Source: Clostridium sp. M62/1
GTDB taxonomy: Bacteria > Bacillota > Clostridia > Lachnospirales > Lachnospiraceae
Direction of reading: 5' to 3'
DNA length: 64,000 nt
NCBI RefSeq assembly: GCF_020736365.1
Contig: NZ_CP085988.1
Span: 1,370,001-1,434,000, forward strand
A program made the position numbers and the translations under genes. Below are positions 7,804 through 17,020 of the stretch, one piece after another; within the stretch, counting starts at the first letter, position 1; the number at the start of each line of letters is the position of its first letter. Under the pieces are notes generated by a model. The model was not told where the DNA came from. It saw only the letters and a list, made by a program, of their open reading frames with translations, and ran no database searches.

Positions 7804-9638
7804 TCCGTTGTCCTGCCTCCTTTAAAGCTTCCATAGCCAAAGCGGTCGCAGCGCAGGCATCTGTGTGCCTCCTGGTTGGCCTCTTTCAGGCTCATCGGGC
7901 ATTCTGCCAGCTGGAAGTCGTGTTTTCTCTCGTTGGCATCTCTCTCCTTCATGTTTACGCGGCCGCATGGCGGGCGATCGGAGAAATCGGCATCAGGGAT
8001 ATCCACATCGACGCTGATGATATGGTTGTAGCCGAGATACTGGTCAATATTTGCGGCGGCTACCTTACCGGCAGCAATCGCCCGGATAACGGTAGCGGGA
8101 CCTGTCACACAGTCGCCTCCTGCAAAGACGCCGGGAGCGTGTTCCACTGCGCTCCAGTTTGCCGCCTGGATGACACCGCGGCGGATGGGGATGCCGGCAT
8201 CTTCGAAATGCCTTGTCTCAATGCCCTGTCCGATGGCGACAATCACAACATCGCAGGGAATGCGCAGAGACGGCTCACCGGAAGAGGCCGGGGAAGGCCT
8301 ACCGTCTTTGATAAGGCCTATCATCTTCGGTGAAGCCCAGAGAGCAGTCACCCGTCCGTTTTCATCCGTCTCGATCCGCTCCGGTGCGTGCAGCTCCAGA
8401 ATTTCAGCACCCTCAGCGACAGCGCCCTCCACCTCTGCAGGAAGAGCTGTCATGTCATCCTTTCTGCGTCTGTAGACAATAGTAGTGTGGGATGCTCCCA
8501 GGCGAATGGCAGAGCGTGTTACGTCCATGGCCACGTTGCCGCCGCCGATGACACAGACTCTCTTTCCTGTGAAATCAGGCATCCGTCCGCGTCCGACCTC
8601 TCTGAGCATTTCCACAGCCGAGATGACGCCCTCGGCATCCTCCCCCTCAATTCCCACCTTCTTATCTGTGTGAGCTCCGATGGATATGTAAACGGCATCA
8701 TACTCACGGCGGAGAAGATCCATGGAAACCTGGCCAGGTTCGCTTCCGACTGCTGTGTCAGTCTTTACCTCAACGCCCGTCTTTAAGATGGCGTCAACGT
8801 CTTCCTGAAGCCGTTCTCTGGGAAGCCGGTAGCTGGGGATTCCATAGAGAAGCATTCCTCCCAGCTTGGAGCGCTTTTCAAAGACCGTTGTCTGGTGGCC
8901 CATAAGCTGAAGATAGTATGCGGCAGACAGGCCGCTGGGACCGCCTCCGATAATGGCAATCCGTTTTCCCGTTGAAGGAGCGCAGGGCGGCGGCGGGACA
9001 ATTCCGGCGTTGTCCACAGCTGCTCTTTTTATGCCGCGGATGTTGACGGCGTCGTCGATCATATTGCGGCGGCAGCGGGATTCGCATGGGTGTTCACACA
9101 CAAGGGCGCAGGCCGTCGGGAAGGGGTTGTCCTTGCGGATCAGGCGGACTGCGTCTGCGTAGCGGCCGGCGGCCACCAAAGCCACGTAGCCTGGAATGTC
9201 CACGCCTGCCGGACAGAGCGCCACACAGGGAACCGGCTGATCCAGATGGTAGTTGCAGCGGGATGTTTCAATGTGGCTTATAAAGTCCTCACGGAAGCCG
9301 GACAGTCCTTTAAGAACCATATTGGCGGCCTCGTAGCCGATGGCACAGTCAGCGGTGGATGAAATCACGCGGGCCGTCCGTTCGATCAGTTCCAGAGTTT
9401 TATGGGTCCCGCGCCCTTCGAGAATGTCTGCAAACAGCGATTCAAGCTGGGAGAGTCCGACGCGGCAGGGAACGCATTTGCCGCAGCTCTGGGCCAGGCA
9501 CATTTTCAGAAAAGAGGCGGTCAAATCCACCGGACAGAGCCCCGGCGGGCTGGCAACAATCCGGCGTTCCAGATCCTTATACAGACCTTCCACGACCGTC
9601 TGGGCCCTGCTGGTGGTAACAATACTGAGTCTGCTCAA
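7797..9638 (-). CDS. NuoF-4Fe4S/GltD-like NAD(P)H oxidoreductase, hydrogenase partner
   Basis: 613 residues. The N-terminus carries the NuoF-type [4Fe-4S] domain (CGKCVPCRVG, about 52-61). Then comes a glutamate synthase small-subunit-like module with two cysteine clusters (CVALCPAGVDIPGY; CEHPCESRC), an FAD fold (IIGGGPSGLSAA), an NAD(P) fold (VIGGGNVAMD) and a C-terminal FAD motif (FAGGDC). Known: GltD-like flavoproteins next to [FeFe] hydrogenases define the so-called glutamate-synthase-linked group (A2). Inferred: it passes electrons between NAD(P)H and HydA. No NuoE-like [2Fe-2S] subunit is encoded beside it, unlike trimeric bifurcating hydrogenases. TTG start with AAAGGAG upstream. Confidence 0.9.
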   Translation of the reverse strand: MSRLSIVTTSRAQTVVEGLYKDLERRIVASPPGLCPVDLTASFLKMCLAQSCGKCVPCRVGLSQLESLFADILEGRGTHKTLELIERTARVISSTADCAIGYEAANMVLKGLSGFREDFISHIETSRCNYHLDQPVPCVALCPAGVDIPGYVALVAAGRYADAVRLIRKDNPFPTACALVCEHPCESRCRRNMIDDAVNIRGIKRAAVDNAGIVPPPPCAPSTGKRIAIIGGGPSGLSAAYYLQLMGHQTTVFEKRSKLGGMLLYGIPSYRLPRERLQEDVDAILKTGVEVKTDTAVGSEPGQVSMDLLRREYDAVYISIGAHTDKKVGIEGEDAEGVISAVEMLREVGRGRMPDFTGKRVCVIGGGNVAMDVTRSAIRLGASHTTIVYRRRKDDMTALPAEVEGAVAEGAEILELHAPERIETDENGRVTALWASPKMIGLIKDGRPSPASSGEPSLRIPCDVVIVAIGQGIETRHFEDAGIPIRRGVIQAANWSAVEHAPGVFAGGDCVTGPATVIRAIAAGKVAAANIDQYLGYNHIISVDVDIPDADFSDRPPCGRVNMKERDANERKHDFQLAECPMSLKEANQEAHRCLRCDRFGYGSFKGGRTTEW

Positions 9639-10331
9639 GATGAAGCTCCTTTCTCTCTGGCGAAACAGTGATTATCCATGCCGGACGCGGAGGAATGCAG
9701 CTGTATCTGCAGATCCGTGTCTTCCTGAAAGGTAAGTCCCGAAGCCTCCTTCTGTGAGAAAGGGAAGCCTGCATGGTCCGTCAAAAAACAAAGAAAAACC
9801 TGCGTTTTCAGACGAAATATCGGCCAGAAAATTAAAATTAAATATTGAATATAATATCAAAATAGTATGAAAAAGTAAATGGATTTTCGTGAGACTGTAG
9901 AAAAAATTAGGGATAATTTCGAAGAAATGTCAAATGAATTGTGTAAACCTTACAAATTATGAGAAATAAATTTGTGCAAACTGGCAATGGAATGGGGAAG
10001 AATCGAGTCTGCAGGGAAACATAGGGAGGTCTATGAAACAGTTTCCTCTCCGGTGTCTGGAGAAGCCGGTTCAGGGGAGCCTCAAGAAGTAAAAACGGAA
10101 TTGTAATTTGCCGGCCGTTTTCCTATAATAAAACGAGAAAAGAGGAGGAGTTTCAGACGGCTCCATCTGCATTTCAGGCATGTCTGCAGTAAACGGTCCG
10201 AGAGGCAGACGTACAGGGAGTCAGGGCGGATCCGGAAAACAGACACTGAGGAACAAAATATGCCGTATGGGCAAAATACAGAGAGGCTGCTATGCAGGAA
10301 TATAAAAACTGCAGGCTGTTGGGTAGAAAAG
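9639..10331. other. Divergent intergenic region hydrogenase/chromate transporter
   Basis: AT-rich from about 9780 to 9980. It must hold the minus-strand promoter of the hydrogenase pair, but no match to -35/-10 consensus was convincing. A plus-strand promoter candidate is listed separately. No gene of believable composition was seen. Confidence 0.5.
10101..10129 (+). promoter_or_regulatory. Candidate sigma-A promoter for chromate transporter pair
   Basis: TTGTAA (10101-10106), 17-bp spacer, TATAAT (10124-10129). The transcript would have a leader of about 200 nt before the chromate transporter start. Confidence 0.5.
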
Positions 10332-11015
10332 ATGGTACGAAAAAAAGCAGGACAAGAGAAGCCAGGCTGGAATGATGCGAAAGGCCAGAGAGAAACTGAT
10401 GGGCAGGAAAACAAAAACAGAGGGAGAGAAGAGAAAAACACTGAGCGCAGACGGAAGAGACAGAGGCTCTGGGTTTTATTTCTGGAAACGCTCTATATCA
10501 GCGCCTTCACCTTCGGGGGAGGCTTTGTCATCGTTACCTTTATGAAGCGGAAATTTGTGGACGGGCTGCACTGGATTGATGAGAAGGAAATGCTGGATTT
10601 TACGGCTCTGGCTCAGTCCTCTCCGGGGGCGATTGCCGTGAATGCGGCAATTCTTGTGGGGCTTAAGGTGTGCGGTCCGCCTGGAGTGGCTGTGGCGGTG
10701 CTTGGAACGGTTCTCCCGCCCATGGCCATATTGTCGGTTATTTCATTCTTTTACGAGACATTTTCTGCTAACCCATATGTAGCTCTGACTATGCAGGGAA
10801 TGCAGGCGGGAGTGGCTGCAGTGATTCTGGATGTGGCCTGTGAACTGGGGACAGGTGTGGCGAGAGAGCGGAGCATCTACTCTGTCCTGATTTTGGCAGG
10901 AGCGTTTGCGGCTGATTTTTTTCTGGGGATAAATGTGATCTGTATTATCCTTACAGCGGCAGCAGCGGGAGCGCTGAGAATGGTGATTTTCAGAAGAAGG
11001 AGGGCAGAGAGATGA
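10332..11015 (+). CDS. Chromate transporter family protein, subunit 1
   Basis: About 227 residues from ATG 10332; an upstream in-frame ATG at 10260 adds 24 residues without support. The first ~45 residues are highly charged and may not be translated, but no well-placed start lies further in. The CHR domain follows: LYISAFTFGGGFVIV, LAQSSPGAIAVNAAI and several membrane helices. Short-chain CHR proteins of about 190 residues work as pairs; many do not carry chromate and the natural substrate is unknown. The stop overlaps the next start (ATGA). Confidence 0.87.
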   Translation: MVRKKAGQEKPGWNDAKGQRETDGQENKNRGREEKNTERRRKRQRLWVLFLETLYISAFTFGGGFVIVTFMKRKFVDGLHWIDEKEMLDFTALAQSSPGAIAVNAAILVGLKVCGPPGVAVAVLGTVLPPMAILSVISFFYETFSANPYVALTMQGMQAGVAAVILDVACELGTGVARERSIYSVLILAGAFAADFFLGINVICIILTAAAAGALRMVIFRRRRAER

Positions 11016-11581
11016 TCTATGTGGAACTTTTTCTGAGCTTTCTAAAGGTAGGGCTGTTCAGCGTAGGCGGAGGTTATGCTGCAATTCCTCTCATTCAGAG
11101 CCAGGTAGTGGAGGGAAAAAACTGGATTACCATGAGCGAGTTCACCAATCTTGTGACAATCGCAGAGATGACGCCGGGGCCGATTTCCGTCAATTCCGCT
11201 ACCTTTGTGGGGATACGCATAGCGGGAATCCCAGGGGCTTTCGCCGCCACAGCCGGATGTATTGCTCCGGCGCTGTTTATCGTTACCTTTCTGGCTTTCC
11301 TTTATTACAGGTACAAGGGCGCTTCTGCCGTGGGGGCGGTGCTGTCCTCCCTGCGCCCGGCTGTGGTGGCCCTGATTGCGGCGGCAGGTCTTTCCATGCT
11401 GAAAACGGCTCTGTTCGGGGAAGGGGCGGTGAGCGCGGAAGCTCTGCACCTTGCAGGCGGAGTCATCTTTCTGGCGGCCTTTCTGTTCCTGCGCCGGCTG
11501 AAATGGAATCCCATCCTTGTGATGTGCCTGTGCGGAGGGGCAAATCTTTTGTGGGGGATTCTGTCAGGGGGACAGGGATGA
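11012..11581 (+). CDS. Chromate transporter family protein, subunit 2
   Basis: 189 residues. Second half of the CHR pair, with the matching signature FLKVGLFSVGGGYAAIPLI and the AEMTPGPISVNSATFVG motif, five to six hydrophobic segments and a short tail. It begins within the stop codon of subunit 1 (ATGA overlap), which ensures equal synthesis. The pair is expected to form an antiparallel heterodimer in the membrane. Confidence 0.9.
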   Translation: MIYVELFLSFLKVGLFSVGGGYAAIPLIQSQVVEGKNWITMSEFTNLVTIAEMTPGPISVNSATFVGIRIAGIPGAFAATAGCIAPALFIVTFLAFLYYRYKGASAVGAVLSSLRPAVVALIAAAGLSMLKTALFGEGAVSAEALHLAGGVIFLAAFLFLRRLKWNPILVMCLCGGANLLWGILSGGQG

Positions 11582-11860
11582 GGTGAGAACGGAAAACAGA
11601 CAGTAAATGCAGATTTGTCAAATCTCAACAGAAAAGATAAGGGAAAACACGCAGATGAAAGTCGAATTCCTGGATAATTTTCCTAAATCATTCAAAAACC
11701 GGAGAGGGTAATTTGACAGATTCACGAAAATGAAAAAAACGCTTATTTGCCTGCATGGCCCGATGATAAACTATTATAACGGGCGGCAGGCTTTTTGCGT
11801 CTGCCTGCAAAATAAAGACGAAAGCAGAAAAAAGCCGGAAAGAAAAAGGAGAGAAAAAGT

Positions 11861-12364
11861 ATGCCGAAAAACAGAAGAGAGAGTTTTATTTATACAGTGA
11901 TGATGTGTTTTGTGATGGTACTCTGGATGAGTATTTACAATGTAGCTCTTCACAAGGGAGGACTGTCATTTTCCGTCCTCGCTGACGCCTGGCTGGGATT
12001 TCCGGTTGCCTATGTGTTTGCCATGTGCTGTGACTGGTTTCTGGTTTCGGGGCTTGCCAAGGGCTTTGCCTTCCGCTTTCTTGTAAAGCCGGGAGTATCC
12101 AGCCCGTTTTGCATGGTAATCGCGGTCTCAAGCTGCATGGTAGTCCCCATGGTATTTATCATGTCTCTGTTCGGGGCAGCGGAGGCCTGCGTGAGAACAG
12201 GAGAATGGGGGACTCTGCTTTTTATCTGGGCTTTCAATATTCCCCGAAATTTCATTATGGCCCTGCCATTCCAGCTTCTGATCGCAGGACCCATGGTACG
12301 CTTTCTCTTCAGGCGTGCATTTCCGGAGGGAAGTATTATCATGACAGGCGAGGCCAAAAGCTGA
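11861..12364 (+). CDS. DUF2798 family membrane protein
   Basis: 167 residues with four hydrophobic segments arranged as two similar halves, each about 70 residues: FVMVLWMSIYNVAL in the first half and SCMVVPMVFIMSLF in the second, each followed by a FPVAYVFAM- or IPRNFIMALP-like segment. This is the DUF2798 pattern. Function is unknown. ATG preceded by AAGGAG. It stands alone; the following MarR gene has its own strong promoter. Confidence 0.82.
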   Translation: MPKNRRESFIYTVMMCFVMVLWMSIYNVALHKGGLSFSVLADAWLGFPVAYVFAMCCDWFLVSGLAKGFAFRFLVKPGVSSPFCMVIAVSSCMVVPMVFIMSLFGAAEACVRTGEWGTLLFIWAFNIPRNFIMALPFQLLIAGPMVRFLFRRAFPEGSIIMTGEAKS

Positions 12365-12500
12365 TGGGCCAGAACGGCAAAGCCAGGGGGCAGGGAAGAT
12401 TTCCTGAAAGGGAAGTCTTCCCTGTCTGCGTTCAGAAAACAGATTGGGACAGTCCAATAGTTGACAATACAACTTTTTGAAGAAACTTTTATTTTCCTAC

Positions 12501-12529
12501 TTGACAATAAAAAAAAATCCTACTATACT
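12501..12529 (+). promoter_or_regulatory. Sigma-A promoter of marR-ABC operon with possible operator
   Basis: TTGACA (12501-12506), 17-bp spacer, TATACT (12524-12529). The -10 is followed at once by TCAAAAGTTA (12531-12540), whose reverse complement TAACTTTTGA resembles CAACTTTTTGA about 60 bp upstream (12469-12479). Such flanking half-sites would suit autoregulation by the MarR protein (inference). Confidence 0.75.
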
Positions 12530-12607
12530 TTCAAAAGTTAGGTAGCGAACAATTAATTTCCGCAGAGAAAATCAGCTGCGGGCCTGCTTTTAGACGGAGG
12601 TGAGACT

Positions 12608-13153
12608 ATGTGTACAACAGCAGAAGACTGCGGCGAACAACTCTGCTGTAAGAATGCGGGACGGATGGTGAACATCCTGTCGAATCAGCTGAAACGCCAT
12701 TTTATCGTCCCGGTGGATGACAGTGGGCTGACGATGCTTCAGCGTCATATGCTCCATTTTATTATCCTGGCCTCCATGCACAGGGAGATATATCAGAAGG
12801 ACGTGGAGGCAGAGTTTCACATCAGGAAGTCCACGGCTACAGGGATGATGCAGCTTCTGGAGAAAAACGGCTTTATACGCCGGGAGAGCGTAAAGCGGGA
12901 TGCCCGGCTTAAAAGGGTGGTCCCTACTGAGAAAGCCCTGGCCCTCAGGGACGGGGTGCTTGAGGACATCAGAAATGTGGAGAAGAAGATGCTGGAGGGC
13001 ATTGAGCCGGGAGAGCTTGAAATTTGTATCCGCGTGCTGAACCGGATGTCCCGCAATCTTTCATGCGGGGAACAGGACTGCAGAGCACAGGGATTTCACG
13101 GCAGAGAGTTCCCTAAGGAAGTCCGTTCCTTCCCAGAAAATGACAACAAGTAA
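12608..13153 (+). CDS. MarR family transcriptional regulator
   Basis: 181 residues. Winged-helix HTH at about 55-105 (YQKDVEAEFHIRKSTATGMMQLLEKNGFIRRE, then the wing KRDARLKRVVPTEKA), the normal MarR arrangement. Unusual are four cysteines within the first 14 residues and a CGEQDC motif near the C-terminus, which could form a thiol or metal switch. It is the first gene of an operon with two ABC exporter half-transporters, so it probably represses them until a drug, peptide or oxidant is sensed (inference). Confidence 0.9.
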   Translation: MCTTAEDCGEQLCCKNAGRMVNILSNQLKRHFIVPVDDSGLTMLQRHMLHFIILASMHREIYQKDVEAEFHIRKSTATGMMQLLEKNGFIRRESVKRDARLKRVVPTEKALALRDGVLEDIRNVEKKMLEGIEPGELEICIRVLNRMSRNLSCGEQDCRAQGFHGREFPKEVRSFPENDNK

Positions 13154-13171
13154 TTGCACAAGGAGGAAACC

Positions 13172-14905
13172 ATGAACAGAAAACTGTTTAAATCTATCCG
13201 GGAATATAAGCGGGAGTCCATTCTGGCCCCTGTGTTCGTGATCCTGGAAGTTTTAATGGAAGTTTTGATTCCGCTGCAGATGGCAAAGATCATTGACGTG
13301 GGCATCCAGAATGGAGACCTGACCTACATTATGAAGATGGGCGCCATTCTGGTTGTCATGGCAATGCTTGCGCTGTTTTTCGGCGCCATGGCCGGAAAAT
13401 TTGCGGCAGTCGCAGCGGCAGGATATGCCAAAAACCTGCGCCATGATATTTTCTACAAAATACAGGATTTTTCATTTAAAAACATTGACCATTTTTCCAC
13501 TTCGAGCCTTGTAACCAGGCTTACGACAGATATTACGAATGTGCAGCTGGCATATATGATGAGCGTGAGACTGCTGGCCAGGGCGCCGATTATGATTATT
13601 CTCTCCCTGGTGATGATCCTTACAATCAACGTGGAAATTTCCGTTGCACTGCTGATTCTGATCCCCATTCTGGGCGGAATCCTCATGTTTATTGCGAAAA
13701 AGGCTCATCCCCACTTCATTAAGGTATTTGATGAGTACGATGTGCTGAACAATTCCGTTCAGGAAAACGTAAACGCCGCCCGCGTGGTAAAGGCCTATGT
13801 GCGGGAGGACTATGAGATTGAGAAATTCCACGGGGTTTCCAGACTGGTGTACACGCTGTTCACAAAGGCTGAGAAGATTGTAGCCTGGAATGCGCCTACG
13901 ATGCAGTTTTTCATGTACGGCGTCATTCTTTTGATGGTTTCGGTCGGAGGGCGGAGTATCATCAATCAGACTATGGAGACAGGAGAGCTTACAAGCGTGA
14001 TTGTGTATGCACTTCAGATTCTCATGTCGCTGATGATGGTAACCTTCGTGTTCGTTATGATCATGATTGCAGAAGCATCCACAGACCGAATCGCGGAGGT
14101 GCTTGAAGAGGTGCCTGAGATGCAGGATCCGGCTAATGCAGTGAAGGAAGTGCCGAACGGTGATATCGATTTTGAGAACGTATCCTTCAGCTATGGCGGA
14201 AAGGGAGGAAATCTTTCCCTGAAGAATATCAACCTTCACATCAAGTCTGGCCAGACGGTGGGAATCATCGGCGGAACGGGAAGCGCGAAAACCTCCCTCG
14301 TAAACCTGATCCCAAGGCTTTACGACGTGACAGAGGGCTGTGTGAAGGTCGGAGGCATCGACGTGAGGGAGTACGGACTGAAAGAGCTGAGAGATCAGGT
14401 CTCCATGGTTCTTCAGAAAAATGTGCTCTTTACCGGAAGCATCTATGACAATATCCGCTGGGGAGATGAGAATGCCAGTGACGAGGAGGTTCAGAGAGTC
14501 TGCAGGCTGGCTCAGGCTGACGGCTTTGTGAAAGAGTTTCCGGCCGGCTACAACACGATGATTGTGGAGGGAGGAAACAATGTGTCAGGCGGTCAGAAAC
14601 AGAGACTCTGCATTGCGAGAGCTCTGTTGAAGAAGCCGAAAATCCTGATTCTCGACGACTCCACCAGCGCGGTTGACACGAAGACGGATGCCCTGATCAG
14701 AAAAGCCTTCAGGGAGGAGATTCCGGATACCACGAAGATTATCATTGCCCAGAGGGTTTCCTCCGTAGAGGACGCAGACATGATCATCGTCATGGAAGAC
14801 GGTATGGTAAACGGAATCGGAACCTCGGAGGAGCTGCTTAAGACAAACGCTATTTACCGGGAGGTATATGAGTCACAGGTCAAGGGAGGTGAGGATAATG
14901 AGTAA
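13172..14905 (+). CDS. ABC exporter half-transporter, degenerate-site subunit
   Basis: 577 residues from ATG 13172 (AGGAGG upstream); an earlier ATG at 13154 lacks a site. N-terminal six-helix exporter domain (1-300), then the nucleotide-binding domain. Walker A reads GGTGSAKTS, the signature is NVSGGQKQR, and Walker B ends in DD where active ATPases have DE. The Glu-to-Asp change marks the non-catalytic site typical of heterodimeric multidrug exporters. Its partner is the next gene, which overlaps it by 8 bp. Confidence 0.92.
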   Translation: MNRKLFKSIREYKRESILAPVFVILEVLMEVLIPLQMAKIIDVGIQNGDLTYIMKMGAILVVMAMLALFFGAMAGKFAAVAAAGYAKNLRHDIFYKIQDFSFKNIDHFSTSSLVTRLTTDITNVQLAYMMSVRLLARAPIMIILSLVMILTINVEISVALLILIPILGGILMFIAKKAHPHFIKVFDEYDVLNNSVQENVNAARVVKAYVREDYEIEKFHGVSRLVYTLFTKAEKIVAWNAPTMQFFMYGVILLMVSVGGRSIINQTMETGELTSVIVYALQILMSLMMVTFVFVMIMIAEASTDRIAEVLEEVPEMQDPANAVKEVPNGDIDFENVSFSYGGKGGNLSLKNINLHIKSGQTVGIIGGTGSAKTSLVNLIPRLYDVTEGCVKVGGIDVREYGLKELRDQVSMVLQKNVLFTGSIYDNIRWGDENASDEEVQRVCRLAQADGFVKEFPAGYNTMIVEGGNNVSGGQKQRLCIARALLKKPKILILDDSTSAVDTKTDALIRKAFREEIPDTTKIIIAQRVSSVEDADMIIVMEDGMVNGIGTSEELLKTNAIYREVYESQVKGGEDNE

Positions 14906-16787
14906 GATGCAGAAACCGAGAGTGACAAAGGACACATTACTGACAGGAAAGAGGCTTCTCGGATACGTGCTGAGGGATTACAAGCTGCGATTTATCGGCG
15001 TGTTCTGCTGTATTCTCATAAGCTCTATCGCGTCTATTTCCGTATCCCTATCGCTGAAATTCCTGCTGGACGATTTCATTATTCCGCTGATAGGACAGCA
15101 GAACCCAGACTATTCAGAGCTTTACGGAGCGTTGGCCGTACTGGGAACCATTTTCCTCTGCGGCGTGGCGGCAACCTTTATCTACACGAGGCTGATGGTA
15201 TATATCGGTCAGGGCGTTTTAAAGAAGGTCAGGGATGAGATGTTCGAGCATATGCAGAAGCTCCCTATCCGCTATTTTGACCAGAATACAAACGGCTCCA
15301 TCATGAGTCTTTATACCAATGATACAGATACCTTAAGGCAGATGATCAACCAGTCGATCCCACAGGTGCTTCAGTCTCTGCTGACGGTGATTGTGACCTT
15401 TATTTCCATGCTGGTGTTAAGCCCGCTTTTAACAGTCCTTGCGGTTGTCATGATTATCGTCATGCTGCTTGTGACAAGGACTATCGGCGGAAACAGCGGA
15501 AAGTATTTCCTCAGGCAGCAGCTTGCCATCGCTGATGTGACCGGCTTTGTGGAGGAACACATGAACGGTCAGAGGGTGATCAAGGTATTCAACCATGAGC
15601 GCATCGCAGAGGAAGAGTTCGATGAGCTGAATGAGAAGCTGTTCCACAGTGCTGCCAATGCAAATACCTTCGCCAATATGATGGGACCGGTGATTGGAAA
15701 CATCGGAAACCTGCAGTTCGTTCTGACAGCCGTTCTGGGAGGCTTCCTCTATGTAATGGGAATCGGAGGAATTACTCTGGGTGTTATGGCGTCCTACCTG
15801 CAGTTTACAAAGAGCTTTACGCAGCCTTTCATGTCCATTGCCCAGCAGTTCAACTCTATTGTCATGGCTCTCGCCGGAGCTGAGCGGATCTTTCGCATGA
15901 TGGACGAGGAGCAGGAGGTGGACGAAGGATACGTAACCTTAGTAAACGCCAGAAAAGACGCAGACGGAACGATCACAGAGTGTACGGAGCGCACGGGAAT
16001 GTGGGCCTGGAAGCATCCGCATCAGGCAGACGGCACCGTTACCTACACGGAGCTGAAGGGCGATGTACGCTTCTTTGACATGACCTTCGGCTATACAGAT
16101 GAGAAGATGGTTCTCCATGACCTGACCCTCTATGCGAAGCCTGGGCAGAAGCTGGCCTTTGTAGGCTCTACCGGAGCCGGAAAGACCACCATCACCAACC
16201 TGATCAACCGGTTCTACGACGTGCAGGACGGAAAAATCCGCTACGACGGAATCAATATCAACAAGATCAAGAAGGCAGATCTGCGCCGCTCCCTGGGAAT
16301 CGTGCTTCAGGATACCCACCTGTTTACAGGAACCATTATGGACAATATCCGCTACGGAAAGCTGGATGCGACAGATGAGGAAGTATTTGCGGCGGCTAAG
16401 CTGGCCCATGCAGATCAGTTTATCAAGATGCTTCCAAAGGGCTATGACACCATGCTGACAAACGACGGCGAGGAGCTGTCACAGGGGCAGAGGCAGCTTT
16501 TGGCCATCGCCAGAGCCGCAGTGGCCGACCCGCCGGTTCTGATCCTCGATGAGGCTACCTCAAGCATCGACACAAGAACCGAGCAGATTGTTCAGCAGGG
16601 TATGGATAACCTGATGAAGGGCAGAACTGTGTTCGTTATCGCTCACAGGCTCTCCACCATCAGAAACAGCGACGCCATCATGGTTCTGGAACACGGCCGG
16701 ATCGTGGAGAGAGGAAGCCATGAGGACTTAATCAAAGAAAAAGGAATCTACTACCAGCTCTATACAGGAAAACTGGAGTTGGATTAG
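14898..16787 (+). CDS. ABC exporter half-transporter, catalytic subunit
   Basis: 629 residues from ATG 14898, preceded by GGGAGGTGAGG. Exporter membrane domain, then an insertion of about 50 residues (around 345-395, including CTERTGMWAWKHPHQ) and a nucleotide-binding domain with consensus motifs: Walker A GSTGAGKTT, signature LSQGQRQ, Walker B LILDEATSS. With the preceding subunit it forms a heterodimer having one active and one degenerate ATP site. Substrate is unknown; control by MarR suggests toxic compounds or peptides. Confidence 0.93.
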   Translation: MSKMQKPRVTKDTLLTGKRLLGYVLRDYKLRFIGVFCCILISSIASISVSLSLKFLLDDFIIPLIGQQNPDYSELYGALAVLGTIFLCGVAATFIYTRLMVYIGQGVLKKVRDEMFEHMQKLPIRYFDQNTNGSIMSLYTNDTDTLRQMINQSIPQVLQSLLTVIVTFISMLVLSPLLTVLAVVMIIVMLLVTRTIGGNSGKYFLRQQLAIADVTGFVEEHMNGQRVIKVFNHERIAEEEFDELNEKLFHSAANANTFANMMGPVIGNIGNLQFVLTAVLGGFLYVMGIGGITLGVMASYLQFTKSFTQPFMSIAQQFNSIVMALAGAERIFRMMDEEQEVDEGYVTLVNARKDADGTITECTERTGMWAWKHPHQADGTVTYTELKGDVRFFDMTFGYTDEKMVLHDLTLYAKPGQKLAFVGSTGAGKTTITNLINRFYDVQDGKIRYDGININKIKKADLRRSLGIVLQDTHLFTGTIMDNIRYGKLDATDEEVFAAAKLAHADQFIKMLPKGYDTMLTNDGEELSQGQRQLLAIARAAVADPPVLILDEATSSIDTRTEQIVQQGMDNLMKGRTVFVIAHRLSTIRNSDAIMVLEHGRIVERGSHEDLIKEKGIYYQLYTGKLELD

Positions 16788-16798
16788 TGGGGGGGGTG

Positions 16799-16854
16799 AA
16801 AAAAGAGGAAGATTTTCAGTTCCAGCGAAGTCACTGAAAATCTTCCTCTTTTTT
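16799..16854 (+). terminator. Terminator of ABC operon, conserved-loop hairpin 1
   Basis: Perfect 22-bp stem (16799-16820 with 16833-16854) ending in a T tract. The 12-nt loop reads TCCAGCGAAGTC. The same loop, in transcript sense, occurs in the treR terminator on the opposite strand. Confidence 0.92.
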
Positions 16855-16868
16855 CTTTTGTGTGTGGG

Positions 16869-16920
16869 GGAGGAGGATTTTGGGTTCCGGAGAAGTTACT
16901 GAAAATCTTCCTCTTTTTTC
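16869..16920 (+). terminator. Degenerate second copy of the ABC operon terminator
   Basis: The right arm ACTGAAAATCTTCCTCTTTTTT is repeated exactly from hairpin 1. The left arm has drifted (AGGAGGATTTTGGGT), leaving about 12 of 15 pairs, and the loop reads TCCGGAGAAGTT. This looks like a local duplication of the terminator. Confidence 0.75.
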
Positions 16921-16952
16921 CTTGTGGGAACACCCATCCGCCGCACTGCGCA

Positions 16953-17010
16953 GGGGAAGGGAGAGGCGTTCAGGTGACTTCGCTGGAACCTGAACGCCTC
17001 TCCCTTCCCC
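16953..17010 (-). terminator. Terminator of treR, conserved-loop hairpin 2
   Basis: Perfect 23-bp GC-rich stem (16953-16975 with 16988-17010). On the minus strand, the sense of treR, the 12-nt loop reads TCCAGCGAAGTC, identical to hairpin 1 although the stems are unrelated. Confidence 0.85.
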
Positions 17011-17020
17011 ACTCCCCTTT

